Below the pieces are notes generated by a model. It worked only from the letters and a program-made list of their open reading frames with translations, was not told the origin of the DNA and did no database searches. A stretch of DNA of 64,000 nucleotides. It comes from Haematococcus lacustris. Taxonomy: Eukaryota; Chlorophyta; Chlorophyceae; Chlamydomonadales; Haematococcaceae. A program made the translations under genes and the position numbers. The first letter of the stretch is position 1. Each line of letters starts with the position of its first letter. This document shows, piece after piece, positions 11,103 to 22,379 of the stretch. The DNA is taken from positions 5,441,552 through 5,505,551 of the forward strand of contig JASKMD010000018.1 of assembly GCA_030144725.1 (NCBI GenBank). The letters are read 5' to 3'.

Positions 11103-13364
11103 TTTGACTTTAATGTTGCACCGTCCTTGGGAGGTGCGCTTGCAGGGCGCTTGCGATCCTGTGAACCAGTATTGGCATCAAAATCGTTGATGTGGCGGTG
11201 GGGGGATGGGTTGCTCTTTCGTTTGTGGGAAAGTTTAGAGGGATGTGCCGTGTGCGCAGACTTCAAGTGCACAGGTCGTTGCGGTTCATCTGCACTTGAC
11301 CGGGAGTGCAAATCAATTTGCAAGGTGAAGTCAGCCAACTCCTCAAAGTTGTCCCAGAACCTGCCGGTCTTAGGGTTCAACTTGCATTGGTCACGCAATG
11401 TCTGCTTCAGACCAGTGTAGTAGAAGTTCAACAGGTCAGCATCAGCAGGTTTAGGTTCTGTGACCCTTGCCAGCAATAATCTGAAGTGCCGCAAGTACTC
11501 AGAGGTGCGGGTTTGCTGCCTGATTGAGTAGAGTGCCTTTCGAGCCTCAACTGGTATGTTGATATGGACAAAGCTCTTTGCCATGGTGTCGGCCAAAATT
11601 TCCCAGGTTGGTTTGGTGCCCAATGCTCGCATGGGTTGAGCAACTGCAAGCCATGCTTGGAGTGCTTTGCCCTCAAGCATGTTCAGGACATGGTCAGGCC
11701 AATCTTGCTTAGGCACACGGCAAGTGTCCAGGTAAGACTCAAACTCATGGAAGTGGAGTTTTACAGGCAGAAGGGCCCCAGTTGGGGTGGTTGGCCAGGT
11801 CGCCGAGCTTCATGCTGGCGGCGTACTCAAGGTAATGCCTTAACCGGTTGGCAGGGCCCGTCGCAAACCACGCTTGCACAGCCTCATGCTCCTTTGGGCC
11901 CATGTACAGGCCAGGACCCGCCTCCAGCTCGTCGGCAGTGAAGGCGTCCTCTTGCCACAGCTCCTCATCCTCGGTGATGGGTGGGGGCAGCGGCGGGACA
12001 GCGTTTGACGGGCCAGGCGCTTCTGCTGCCGATGGCAGAGAAGGATTAGCACCTGCCGCCTCCGATGTGGCCATGAAAGAGAAGAGAACGTTCTCATTGA
12101 AGTTACGGTGCAGGCTTGCCTTTTGCGCTCGGGCTTGCTCAGGGGCACTCAGCTCATGGAGGTGCTTGTTGAGCATCGCCTCCACTCCGCCAGGGAACTG
12201 GCTCAGGATAGTTCGGGCGTTGCGCAGGCGGGACTCAAAAGAGTTGAGCTTGTTCTGCAGCGCGGCTTTGTCGCCCTGCACCACATTGTAGCTGTGCTTC
12301 AAGGACTCGATTTGGCCCTCCAGCTCACGGAAACGCGCATGGCTGTGCGCATTGCCCGTGCGCAGCTCTTCCTGAGCTCTCTCGCGCAGGGTGCGCTCGA
12401 GTTGAGTCTGGCGCTGTGCTGCTGCCAGTTCGTTCGCTGCGGCATCAAGCTCGGCAGCTCCTGGCGCAGTTGCTGCTGTCGCGCAGCTGTTCACCTCGGC
12501 TGTGAGCCGGGCGATGTCTTGGCGCAGAGAAGTGTGCATTGCACTGGCTTTTGCCTGCTCCTTAGCCTGTTCAACAGTGAGGAAAGGGAGGGAGAGTAGC
12601 TCCTGAAGCCGGGCTGTGACCCGCACCAGGTCATCAGACGCAGTCTGCAGCTGCGCTGTTGCGCTGGTGAAGCGCTCCCTCATCAGTCGGGTGTGCTCAA
12701 GTGGCTCCAGCTGAGCCACACGAGCACGCAGTTTTATGACTGCAACCTGCTCGGTCTGCAGCTTGGCTTGCAGGCTCACCATTTCCATCTGCAGCTGACC
12801 CACTGTTGGTTCTGGGGCTGCCACAGCTCCAGCTGGTGCTGCTGGGCGGGAGTGATGGTGAAGTGACACCAAAGGGGGCAGGCGTGCTGTAATAGCACCG
12901 CTTGCTGTTCCACCAATGGGTCCCATGCTAGTGGTTGAACCACCGGCTGCTGGTGACTGGGTGAGGCTTGAGACAGTGTTGTCTTGAGCCCCCACCTCCA
13001 GCTTCTAAAACCAGGTGGACAGGGCACATGCGCAAGCAGTCTTTAGCATCAGCCAATTTGTTAGAGCTTCATGCTTGAGAGACTGAGACAACTTTAGTCT
13101 AGTTGCTGGTGTGCCTACTAGCACGGTGCACAACACTTGCTTGCGTTGCTTGGTTGTTGGCACCACAGCATGTACAAGCTCTTGCAGCTGTTGCAAGCAA
13201 ACTCTGACCTTGGGGTCTGTGGTTTGTAGAGCTTCCATGGCCATTGCGGCTTGCTCCACCCCAGGGCACTCTGGGCGTGGACGAGACTCAGATGAGTCGC
13301 TTTGCGCCTTAGAAGCTTGGCTTTTTCCGGCCAAGCCATTCCCGAGCTTCTTTGATCCGGGCAT
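11066..13364 (-). pseudogene. Gypsy gag (copy 1): coiled-coil N-terminus plus capsid domain
   Basis: Two frames. The first (13364-11745) starts MPGSKKLGNGLAG and contains a long Ala/Gln/Glu-rich coiled coil. It is broken by TAG at 13005-13007 where copy 2 has CAG (Gln). The second (from about 11760 to 11066) holds the retrotransposon gag domain (DWPDHVLNMLEGKALQAWLA...TWEILADTM...YSIRQQTRTSEYLRHFRLLL). The frames meet near 11750-11770. Copy 2 has the same change of frame, so it predates the duplication. It could be an old indel or a recoding site; no canonical slippery heptamer is visible. The 3' end is fused out of frame to pol by the protease deletion, so the RGG-rich nucleocapsid seen in copy 2 is missing. 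Confidence 0.8.
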
Positions 13365-13605
13365 CTATGAAGGCACGCAAAGCAAACACTTATGGGCCGT
13401 ATGGAGAGCCTCAACGGGATCCCTACGGGATTGCCCTAGGTGCGGGAATGCGGGTGGTGCCCTTTTGCGGGTTAACCGAGCACGCCCTTTGGGTTGGTGC
13501 GAGATAGGCTAAGGTGCTTGTAAGCCCCGCCAAAGAGGAAAAGAAGAAGAAAAAACAAAGCGGGACAAGTGCCACGGCCAACGAAGGGGAGCCGAAGCCC
13601 CTCAA

Positions 13606-13620
13606 CGTGGTCGGAAACCA
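13606..13620 (-). other. Gypsy copy 1 primer-binding site
   Basis: Two bases inside the 5' LTR the minus strand reads TGGTTTCCGACCACG, beginning with the TGG expected to pair with a tRNA CCA end. The tRNA species is not assigned. The same site lies at 22131-22145 in copy 2. Confidence 0.65.
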
Positions 13621-13622
13621 AA

Positions 13623-13849
13623 TGTCACAAAGTAGCAATGCCAATGGGCATACTTGCCCGCGGAAATAGTGAAGTAGTGCTTGGGTCGCTCCTTCCTCGC
13701 GACTCAACGTCCGTAGCTTCCTTTAGGGGTTAATCTCTTGTTGCCCTTGCACCAAGTCCCCGTTTGCTCTACGGCCCGCGGTGATCTTTCACCGTCACAC
13801 TTCGTGTAAACAGATGTTAGGCCTCTCCCGAGCCATGCACTCTGTTACA
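13623..13849 (-). repeat. Gypsy copy 1 LTR (5' LTR)
   Basis: 227 bp, apparently identical to 6725-6951; followed by the target duplication CGGAC at 13850-13854. The leader between this LTR and the gag start (13365-13605) shows no frame. Confidence 0.95.
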
Positions 13850-13854
13850 CGGAC

Positions 13855-15177
13855 GTGGGTCCAACCCTGCTCAGCTGCTGCCTCCCTTGCTGCAGGGTTC
13901 ATGCGGACTCGCGCGTTGTACCACAACGGCTCTGCCAGCACCGAGAAGAAGGACTGGCTAGCGGGGGGCACCGCACGGAACAGCTCGAGCTCAGCCTGGG
14001 CCGCCACGTGAGCTTGCAGCCGCGGGCTGATGCCTCGCGAGGGGGGGGCGGTGGGGTCGGTGATGACCCACGTGTTGAGGCCGTGGGAGGGGTCTGCCAG
14101 CAGGCTGTGGGTCAGAGGCTGCCAGGGACGAACCCGGGGCGACCAGAGCTGGGCCAGCATCTTCGCCAGCATGGCCGTGCTAGTGACCCCCAGGTCGGGA
14201 AGCCCCACCCCTCCCTCCCCCCGAGGCATCACGCAGATGGCCTTGCTAGGGTAGAGGCGGCTGCTGTTGGGGCTGCGTTCCTAGGGCAGGTCTGAGGCTG
14301 CCACAAAGCGATTGACAGCCATGGCCTGGATGGTGGAGGGCTTGACCAAAACCGGACAGCCTTGGGAGCTGCCGGTGCCAGAAGTGTAAAACACTGCCCC
14401 CGCCAGGCGGGCTTGGCCCCCGATTGGGCTTCTGCCCACTGCCACACACTCTCCGCCCTATGGCACTCGTGAAGGAATACCACTTGCGCCGGGCTGTCAG
14501 CGGCCCAGTCAAGCAGGGCCTGCAGTTTGTGCGGTTGGGCAAGGCCCTGCACGTTGAGGGTGACTGCCAAGAACCTGGCGGCCACACCTGGGCGCTGCAT
14601 GGCTAGTCCTGGCTTGCCCCCGCGCGGGCTACGCGTGTGTAGAGGAGGGTGGGTGGGCTGGGAAGGGGAGGCGGACCTGGCAAGGGAGGAGGGCCGGGGG
14701 GGGGGGGGCGGGGTGGCCTCAATGCACGCCAACTTGGCCCCCGGGCGGCGCAGGCGGACCCGAGGCTCACGTGAATAGATGGCCAGCGGGGGCCGCAGGG
14801 GCAGAGGACCGAGCTGCTCGACCTCCTCCCCAAGCTGAGCTGCCTGCTCGGGCTGCTGCCGCTTAGGAACCCTCAACCTCCCCTCCCGGGGCCCTGCTGA
14901 CTCCACTATAGGGCTGTCACAAGAGGCCCCCAGCGAGCTGGCCAGGCTAGCAGAGGCCCTCCACCCTGGCCCTACCCATCCTTCCAGAACTACCCACACT
15001 CACACGAGCCTAAGCCCAGCCAGACGAACTGAAACATAGAACACCCCCCCCCCCCCTCACTCCAACCAAGACCACCTAAGCCCCCAGTCCCCTAACACCC
15101 AGACAACCCCCCGAGGCCTAGCCCGCCCCACCCTAGGAACGCACTACGCCCCCACCAGCAACCCTGCAGCTCAGGCT
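13855..15177 (-). mobile_element. LINE-A unit U3, 5' part
   Basis: Continuation of U3 beyond the gypsy element. The post-RT frame is 13855-14232. The endonuclease frame 14229-14999 is open from an upstream Met through the Pro-rich extension (RVPKRQQPEQAAQLGEEVEQL) to the endonuclease start, because the G tract here has a length that keeps both in one frame. It therefore shows the longest N-terminus (256 residues) of the family; motif II reads FLHECH. Spacer 15000-15177 is non-coding. Confidence 0.72.
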
Positions 15178-16353
15178 GGCTCGACGGAGAAGGGGACGGG
15201 CCACTGCAAGGAGAGGCGAACCACTAGCTCTCCCCCCCCCCTGCGCCCTGCCCCCCCCCTGCCTAGGTCTCCCTGCTGCCCTCTCCTCCTCCACTCCTCC
15301 TGCCCCAACCCTCCCCTCTGCCCCCTCCTGCCCTCCCCTCCGCTCCCTCCTAGGCTGCTTGGCAAACCAGCCCCCCGACGCCTCGGGCCACAGCTGGTCG
15401 AAGTGGGCCGCGTCCAGCTCCGGGTCCTTTGACTTGAACCAGGTGGAGGGAGCAGCGCCGCAGAGGCCCACGCGGATGTCCCTCCCCACCCGATGCCAGT
15501 CACGCTTGACGGCCGTGGTGAGGGTGGAGATGACCTCCTCCACTACCCGCATCGCCACCTGCTGTGGCTGCAGGGTTGTAGCGGCTCCTGAGCTGTGGAG
15601 GCGCCACACTGCGCCCAGATAGACCACGTCAGACGGAGCCACAGCAGGCTGTCATGGGGCTGGAAGGGGGGGGCCTCGCCGCGGGTGGGGCGCCCACTGA
15701 GGAGCAGCATGGCGTCGCCCGAGGGGGGGCGGGTGCCTGTGAGGCGGCCGTACACGTCCAGCATCCACTCCCAAGCTGGCACCACGGCGGGGCAGAGTAG
15801 GAAGGCGTGGGTGAGGGTCTCCAAGTGCCCCGGCTGGCAGAAGCGGCAGGCGGACGAGCCTGGGGCAGCCGCCCCCTTGAGGATGTGACCCCACAAGGCC
15901 CCGACCATGAGGCTGGCGTGAAGCACCCGCCAGGCCACGATGACGTGCTCCCGACGGAGGGTGGGGTCTAGCAGCTCCTTCCACACCTTCGCACACGGCT
16001 GGCCCGCCTGAACACCCACAGCCAGCTGGTCCACGGTGTCGGCCCGGGGGGCGGGCTGAGCAACTGGCTGCCCGCCCCCACGCCGCTGCTGGGCCTCCAG
16101 CTGCCGCTCAGCCTGCTCGGCCGCCCTGTCCTGCGGCGAGGGACGCGGGTGCGCCCTGACGGAGGTGTCAAGCCAGCGAGGCGGTTGGCTGCCCTGCACC
16201 TCCTCGGGGAGCCGCTCCTGCACATCCCTGCCCTGCTGCTCCCGCTCCCCCGCTGCCCCCTGGCCTGCCACCTGCTGCTCGCTGGCTTCCCACTTGAGCT
16301 CCAGCTCCCTTAGGGCCCCATCAGCCACCGCTGCCACCTCCGCTTCGCCCGCT
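15178..16353 (-). mobile_element. LINE-A unit U4, truncated by the duplication breakpoint
   Basis: C-terminal tail (15133-15642) and zf-RVT frame (within 15543-16352) with an intact CRFC..H..C knuckle. The unit stops at 16353 in the middle of the Gln/Glu-rich stretch and is joined to MITE1 sequence of block B. The matching site in U6 (24880) continues uninterrupted, so this is a rearrangement junction, not a transposon end. Confidence 0.75.
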
Positions 16354-16360
16354 AGATAAT

Positions 16361-16466
16361 AGATATGATTTATTTTTTGCAAACTACCATCTATCAAAAT
16401 TTCAGCCCGATCGGACAAGGTCGGTCAACACGCAGGGACGGACGCAGGGATTAATTTGTAGGAGTG
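16361..16466. mobile_element. MITE1 right-end fragment (block B)
   Basis: Right 106 bases of MITE1, ending GTAGGAGTG then AT, joined on the left to array DNA by the duplication breakpoint. It shows that MITE1 was present before the duplication. Confidence 0.85.
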
Positions 16467-18514
16467 ATCCGGGGTTTGGGGATTCCTCAGTTCTGTGTGA
16501 GTCACCTCAAAAGTGACCTTCTTCTTTGCAGGCCTCTTGGGTTTTGGCTTCTTAACCACCTCAGCGGGTATAGGTTGTTGCGTTGGTTTCGCATTACCTG
16601 TGCCGCTACGTGTCACGGCCATTAGAAGCGCCGTCACTCGTACGGGTGGATAGCGAGACAATGGATCGGCCACATTGATCTTGCCTGGTTTATACTCCCA
16701 TGAGAGTTGTTTGAATCTCTGTAGAAATTCTGACCATCTGGTCTGCCGTCTTGAGAGGTTAGGCTGTGTTTGAAGGTATACCAATGGGTTGTGGTCTGTT
16801 ATGACTCTGAACTTCACCCCCTCCAAAAAGCATCGCCATGTCTTTAGAGCATGGACGACTGCCAAGAGCTCCTACTCACCCGTTGTGTAGTTAACTTCAG
16901 CCGGCAACAGGCGCCTGCTTTCGTAGGCGATAGGGTGTTTGTCTTGCATTAATACCGCGCCTATGCCAGTCACAGATGCGTCACAGAGCACCTGGAATTC
17001 CTTGTTGAAATTTGGCAATGATAACACGGGAGCATGTGATAGAGCGTGCTTGACGCCTTGAAAAGCCTCCTCACATTTGTCATCCCAGCCCCACGTTACA
17101 TCCTTTTTGGTAAGGTTTGTTAGCGGTTCCACCAGCTTGGCAAAACCTTGGATGAACATCCTAAAATAGGTGGCGAGGCCGACAAATGAGCGTATAGCGG
17201 CAACATCATTGAGTGGTGGCCAATCTTCAATGCTCTGTATCTTAGCTGGGTCAGGACGAATGCCATTGACACCGACTAGATGTCCGAGGAACTTAAGCTC
17301 AGACTTCTCAAACTCGCACTTTTTCAGCTTGGCATATAGTTCATGCTCCTTAAGGATGCGGAACACAATTTCCAAATGCTTCAAGTGCTCAGCTTTGTTT
17401 TTGCTGAACACAAGGATATCGTCGAGGTATACCACGACAAAGTCATTGAGGTAATCCCGGAATATATCATTCATGACCGCCTGGAATGTGGCGGGAGCAT
17501 TGGTGAGGCCGAAGCTTAGCACTTTGAACTGGTAATGTCCATAAGGTGTGCGGAAAGCCGATTTGGGTACATCCTCCGGTTGGATGCGGATTTGATGATA
17601 GCCAGACTGCAAATCAAGGCTGCTAAATACTGTAGCACCATGCAGACGGTCGAGCAATTGATCTATCCGTGGCAAAGGGTATTTGTTCTTCACAGTAACC
17701 TTGTTCAATGCCCGGTAGTCAATGCACATGCGTAGAGAGCCGTCTGCTTTGGTGACAAACAAAACAGGTGCACCAAAAGGTGAGGAGCTAGGTTCGATAA
17801 GATCATGAGCTAAGAGCTCTTTGATTTGCCTTTCAACCTCTTGCAGTTCCGCTGGAGACATCCGATACATGGGTCGGAATGGCGGCTTCGCTCCTGGCTC
17901 AAGGGGAATGGTATGCGCGACTTTGCGCGTTGGTGGGAGTCCCCGCAACTCCTCCGAGAATATTGTGTGATATTCGTTGATCAACCTTTTTACAGGCGCG
18001 CTGACCTTTAGGTCGTTTAAGCGCTCGTCAATTGTCTCGACGATGGCTGAAGTCACATAGACCATGACCGCGTGTTGTCCCTTGCTTACATCGCGTTTGG
18101 CTTTACTCATGCTTATGCAAGAGATGCCAAGGGAATTAGCTTGGTCTGCCAGTGGTTTGGGAGTTAGTGTGCAACGCCGATTGTACGGCCCTTCAATTGC
18201 ACAAACTTGTTCCTTGTAGTCCAACACCACTTTGTTGGCAAGCATGAAATCTTGACCAAGTATGATATCCTGGTGAGAAGCCATGTCGATTACAAAACAT
18301 GAACAGGCTTTAACAAGGCCATGCATTTTGACTTTAATGTTGCACCGTCCTTGGGTCTCACCCTGACTGCCATTGGCTAGTACGACGGGGCGAGAACAAC
18401 CAATTGTTCTCAGCTGTAGCCTGGCAACAACATCCTTGCTTATGAAGCAATGGGTCGCGCCCGAATCCATGAGCACAGTCACAGGATTACACTTGACAGT
18501 GCCACCAAATGTCA
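16467..18514 (-). pseudogene. Gypsy protease, RT and RNase H (copy 2)
   Basis: Protease is complete here, with catalytic [13 protein letters not shown] and downstream [10 protein letters not shown] follows with YLDDILVF (about 17418-17429), then RNase H. The frame is cut by TAG at 16872-16874 within RNase H ([16 protein letters not shown]; copy 1 has CAG). Beyond it the reading frame continues to the Lys-rich tail at about 16470. The pol N-terminus is split from gag by MITE2. Confidence 0.92.
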
Positions 18515-18804
18515 TCACTTGCAGTTTTTGATAGATGGCAGTTTTCAGAAAATAAAACATATTTTTCAAGAAAAATATTTGGAAAAATCCAAAAGCTGTT
18601 GCGCTGTGGCCCGCAACCTATCCCTGCACTTATCCCTGCACCTACGCCCCAGGGCCACAGCGCAGCCGCCTTTGATTTCTTCAAGATATTATTTCTGAAA
18701 TCTATGTTTTATTTTCTGCAAACTACCATCTATCAAAATTTCAGCCCGATCGGACAAGGTCGGTGGAACGCAGGGACAAACGCAGGGACTAAATTGTAGG
18801 AGTG
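18515..18804. mobile_element. MITE2, related MITE with a damaged left end
   Basis: The right end (CAGGGACTAAATTGTAGGAGTG) and interior (GCTGTGGCCC ... GGGCCACAGC) match MITE1 at lower similarity. The left TIR is largely missing: the sequence starts near CACTTGCAGTTTTTGATAG, so the exact left border and target duplication cannot be set. It lies between the gag C-terminus and protease. Confidence 0.75.
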
Positions 18805-21800
18805 TAAACACTTGAACAGCGCAGGACGGAGTTTCACCGTTGGTCCGCATTAAGCTGCCCTTAGGAAAAGTGTGTATCAAGTGCCAGCCTTCAGTCAGGC
18901 GCTGCCAGTCACGCCATGTCTGACCGCGCTTGATCCTGGGTAGCAGTACACACGCAGATGTAGTGGTCGGCGACACCTCTTTGCTATTTTTATAGTGCTG
19001 CAAGCACTCAGTGAGGTGTTCAGTTGCACAGTCTATCCATAAGTGCTTGCCAGGCACAAGACAAGACATGAACTGTGCTTGTGAGGTGATTGTTTGAGCA
19101 TCCGTCTGAGCATCATGCAACAGATCAAAGGGTTTACCCACTTTGGCAGCAATCAAGTTGACAAGATTTGCATGCACGGGAGCTCTCACCTTGTCGGTCA
19201 GATGTCTTGCTGACCCGGATTGTCAGGTGCGGTTATCATGACCGCCCCGTCCCTCGCCGCGGCCACCGCGGCCACCACGGCCTCCACGGTTGTTGTTCGG
19301 GTCGTTGTGGTGGTGCTCACGGGAATAGTCTCCACGTCCACGGGCACGGCCTCGGCCTCCGGTGCGGCCGCCGCGGCCGCCGCCACGGGCACCACAGCCA
19401 CCGTCCTCACTGGGAGGTGCGCTTGCAGGGCGCTTGCGATCCTGTGAACCAGTATTGGCATCAAAATCGTTGATGTGGCGGTGGGGGGATGGGTTGCTCT
19501 TTCGTTTGTGGGAAAGTTTAGAGGGATGTGCCGTGTGCGCAGACTTCAAGTGCACAGGTCGTTGCGGTTCATCTGCACTTGACCGGGAGTGCAAATCAAT
19601 TTGCAAGGTGAAGTCAGCCAACTCCTCAAAGTTGTCCCAGAACCTGCCGGTCTTAGGGTTCAACTTGCATTGGTCACGCAATGTCTGCTTCAGACCAGTG
19701 TAGTAGAAGTTCAACAGGTCAGCATCAGCAGGTTTAGGTTCTGTGACCCTTGCCAGCAATAATCTGAAGTGCCGCAAGTACTCAGAGGTGCGGGTTTGCT
19801 GCCTGATTGAGTAGAGTGCCTTTCGAGCCTCAACTGGTATGTTGATATGGACAAAGCTCTTTGCCATGGTGTCGGCCAAAATTTCCCAGGTTGGTTTGGT
19901 GCCCAATGCTCGCATGGGTTGAGCAACTGCAAGCCATGCTTGGAGTGCTTTGCCCTCAAGCATGTTCAGGACATGGTCAGGCCAATCTTGCTTAGGCACA
20001 CGGCAAGTGTCCAGGTAAGACTCAAACTCATGGAAGTGGAGTTTTACAGGCAGAAGGGCCCCAGTTGGGGTGGTTGGCCAGGTCGCCGAGCTTCATGCTG
20101 GCGGCGTACTCAAGGTAATGCCTTAACCGGTTGGCAGGGCCCGTCGCAAACCACGCTTGCACAGCCTCATGCTCCTTTGGGCCCATGTACAGGCCAGGAC
20201 CCGCCTCCAGCTCGTCGGCAGTGAAGGCGTCCTCTTGCCACAGCTCCTCATCCTCGGTGATGGGTGGGGGCAGCGGCGGGACAGTGTTTGACGGGCCAGG
20301 CGCTTCTGCTGCCGATGGCAGAGAAGGATTAGCACCTGCCGCCTCCGATGTGGCCATGAAAGAGAAGAGAACGTTCTCATTGAAGTTACGGTGCAGGCTT
20401 GCCTTTTGCGCTCGGGCTTGCTCAGGGGCACTCAGCTCATGGAGGTGCTTGTTGAGCATCGCCTCCACTCCGCCAGGGAACTGGCTCAGGATAGTTCGGG
20501 CGTTGCGCAGGCGGGACTCAAAAGAGTTGAGCTTGTTCTGCAGCGCGGCTTTGTCGCCCTGCACCACATTGTAGCTGTGCTTCAAGGACTCGATTTGGCC
20601 CTCCAGCTCACGGAAACGCGCATGGCTGTGCGCATTGCCCGTGCGCAGCTCTTCCTGAGCTCTCTCGCGCAGGGTGCGCTCGAGTTGAGTCTGGCGCTGT
20701 GCTGCTGCCAGCTCGTTCGCTGCGGCATCAAGCTCGGCAGCTCCTGGCGCAGTTGCTGCTGTCGCGCAGCTGTTCACGTCGGCTGTGAGCCGGGCGATGT
20801 CTTGGCGCAGAGAAGTGTGCATTGCACTGGCTTTTGCCTGCTCCTTAGCCTGTTCAACAGTGAGGAAAGGGAGGGAGAGTAGCTCCTGAAGCCGGGCTGT
20901 GACCCGCACCAGGTCATCAGACGCAGTCTGCAGCTGCGCTGTTGCGCTGGTGAAGCGCTCCCTCATCAGTCGGGTGTGCTCAAGTGGCTCCAGCTGAGCC
21001 ACACGAGCACGCAGTTTTATGACTGCAACCTGCTCGGTCTGCAGCTTGGCCTGCAGGCTCACCATTTCCATCTGCAGCTGACCCACTGTTGGTTCTGGGG
21101 CTGCCACAGCTCCAGCTGGTGCTGCTTGGCGGGAGTGATGGTGAGGTGACACCAAAGGGGGCAGGCGTGCTGTAATAGCACCGCTTGCTGTTCCACCAAT
21201 GGGTCCCATGCTAGTGGTTGAACCACCGGCTGCTGGTGACTGGGTGAGGCTTGAGACAGTGTTGTCTTGAGGCCCCCACCTCCAGCTTCTGAAACCAGGT
21301 GGACAGGGCACATGCGCAAGCAGTCTTTAGCATCAGCCAATTTGTTAGAGCTTCATGCTTGAGAGACTGAGACAACTTTAGTCTAGTTGCTGGTGTGCCT
21401 ACTAGCACGGTGCACAACACTTGCTTGCGTTGCTTGGTTGTTGGCACCACAGCATGTACAAGCTCTTGCAGCTGTTGCAAGCAAACTCTGACCTTGGGGT
21501 CTGTGGTTTGTAGAGCTTCCATGGCCATTGCGGCTTGCTCCACCCCAGGGCACTCTGGGCGTGGACGAGACTCAGATGAGTCGCTTCACTCCTACAAATT
21601 AATCCCTGCGTTCTTCCCTGCGCTTTTGACCAACCTTGTCCGATCGGACTGAAATTTTGATAGATGGTGTTTTGCAGAAGATAAAACATATTGTTTTTTG
21701 AGAAATATTTTCAAAAAACAGTATGTTTTATTTTCTGCAAAACACCATCTATCAAAATTTCAGTCCAATCAGACAAGGTTGATCAAAAGCGCAGGGAAGA

Positions 21801-21889
21801 ACGCAGGGATTAATTTGTAGGAGTGTTTGCGCCTTAGAAGCTTGGCTTTTTCCGGCCAAGCCATTCCCGAGCTTCTTTGATCCGGGCAT
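18805..21889 (-). pseudogene. Gypsy gag (copy 2), with RGG nucleocapsid and a linker domain
   Basis: The N-terminal part (21889 to 20028) is the coiled-coil segment, interrupted by MITE3. Position 13005 of copy 1 reads CAG here, but one extra base near 21271 shifts the frame. The capsid frame 19999-19223 ends in an Arg/Gly-rich tail (GGGRGGRTGGRGRARGRG...), an RNA-binding RGG box instead of a CCHC knuckle. A TGA at about 19223-19225 interrupts it, and the same frame continues to about 18810 with a 130-residue segment (RAPVHANLVNLIAAKVGKPF...TWRDWQRLTEGWHLIHTFP) that I do not recognise and that lies between nucleocapsid and protease. Confidence 0.8.
21587..21825. mobile_element. MITE3, 239-bp near-perfect palindromic MITE
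   Basis: Starts CACTCCTACAAATTAATCCC and ends with its inverse; TIRs of over 100 bp leave almost no loop. Target duplication TT (21585-21586, 21826-21827): the empty site is preserved in copy 1 near 13292-13310 as CGCTTTGCGCC. Inserted after the block duplication. Confidence 0.92.
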
Positions 21890-22147
21890 CTATGAAGGCA
21901 CGCAAAGCAAACACTTATGGGCCGTATGGAGAGCCTCAACGGGATCCCTACGGGATTGCCCTAAGTGCGGGAATGCGGGTGGTGCCCTTTTGCGGGTTAA
22001 CCGAGCACGCCCTTTGGGTTGGTGCGAGATAGGCTAAGGTGCTTGTAAGCCCCGCCAAAGAGGAAAAGAAGAAGAAAAAACAAAGCGGGACAAGTGCCAC
22101 GGCCAACGAAGGGGAGCCGAAGCCCCTCAACGTGGTCGGAAACCAAA

Positions 22148-22374
22148 TGTCACAAAGTAGCAATGCCAATGGGCATACTTGCCCGCGGAAATAGTGAAGT
22201 AGTGCTTGGGTCGCTCCTTCCTCGCGACTCAACGTCCGTAGCTTCCTTTAGGGGTTAATCTCTTGTTGCCCTTGCACCAAGTCCCCGTTTGCTCTACGGC
22301 CCGCGGTGATCTTTCACCGTCACACTTCGTGTAAACAGATGTTAGGCCTCTCCCGAGCCATGCACTCTGTTACA
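22148..22374 (-). repeat. Gypsy copy 2 LTR (5' LTR)
   Basis: 227 bp, matches the copy 1 LTRs base for base as far as I can read. Followed by CGGAC and LINE-A sequence as in copy 1. Confidence 0.94.
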
Positions 22375-22379
22375 CGGAC

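Larger units (their letters stand above)
6725..13849 (-). mobile_element. Ty3/gypsy chromodomain retrotransposon, copy 1
   Basis: A 7125-bp minus-strand element bounded by 227-bp LTRs and by the 5-bp target duplication CGGAC (6720-6724, 13850-13854). Order on the minus strand: LTR, primer-binding site, coiled-coil gag, capsid-like gag, partial protease, RT, RNase H, H2C2-DDE integrase, chromodomain, polypurine tract, LTR. RT-before-integrase order defines Ty3/gypsy; the terminal chromodomain places it with chromoviruses. The two LTRs appear identical by eye, so insertion is recent. It is defective: a deletion removed the protease active-site half and the end of gag (boundary near 11133), gag has an in-frame TAG, and a MITE sits between RNase H and integrase. 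Confidence 0.93.
9137..16353. repeat. Segmental duplication, block A
   Basis: Runs from inside MITE1 through the 5' part of gypsy copy 1, the U3 fragment and into U4. The sequence repeats at 16361-24880 (block B) with very high similarity. Offsets are +7224 on the left and about +8525 on the right. The difference is explained by a ~1060-bp deletion in block A and by MITE3 (239 bp plus a 2-bp duplication) in block B. Block A ends at 16353 in array sequence and meets block B with a 7-base filler (16354-16360). Confidence 0.88.
16361..22374 (-). mobile_element. Ty3/gypsy retrotransposon copy 2, lacking integrase and 3' LTR
   Basis: Runs from the MITE1 fragment through RNase H, RT, complete protease, gag, primer-binding site (22131-22145) and 5' LTR (22148-22374). 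The LTR is followed by CGGAC (22375-22379) and the same array sequence as copy 1, so this is a duplicate of copy 1 rather than an independent insertion. Integrase, chromodomain and 3' LTR lie outside the duplicated block. Defects: TAG for CAG in pol at 16872-16874, TGA in gag at about 19223, MITE2 between gag and protease, MITE3 in the gag N-terminus. Confidence 0.92.

Noticed and set aside
16353..16361. A transposon end at the LINE-A/MITE joint
   Set aside because: U6 continues through the same point and MITE1 continues in copy 1; the joint is a duplication breakpoint with filler bases.
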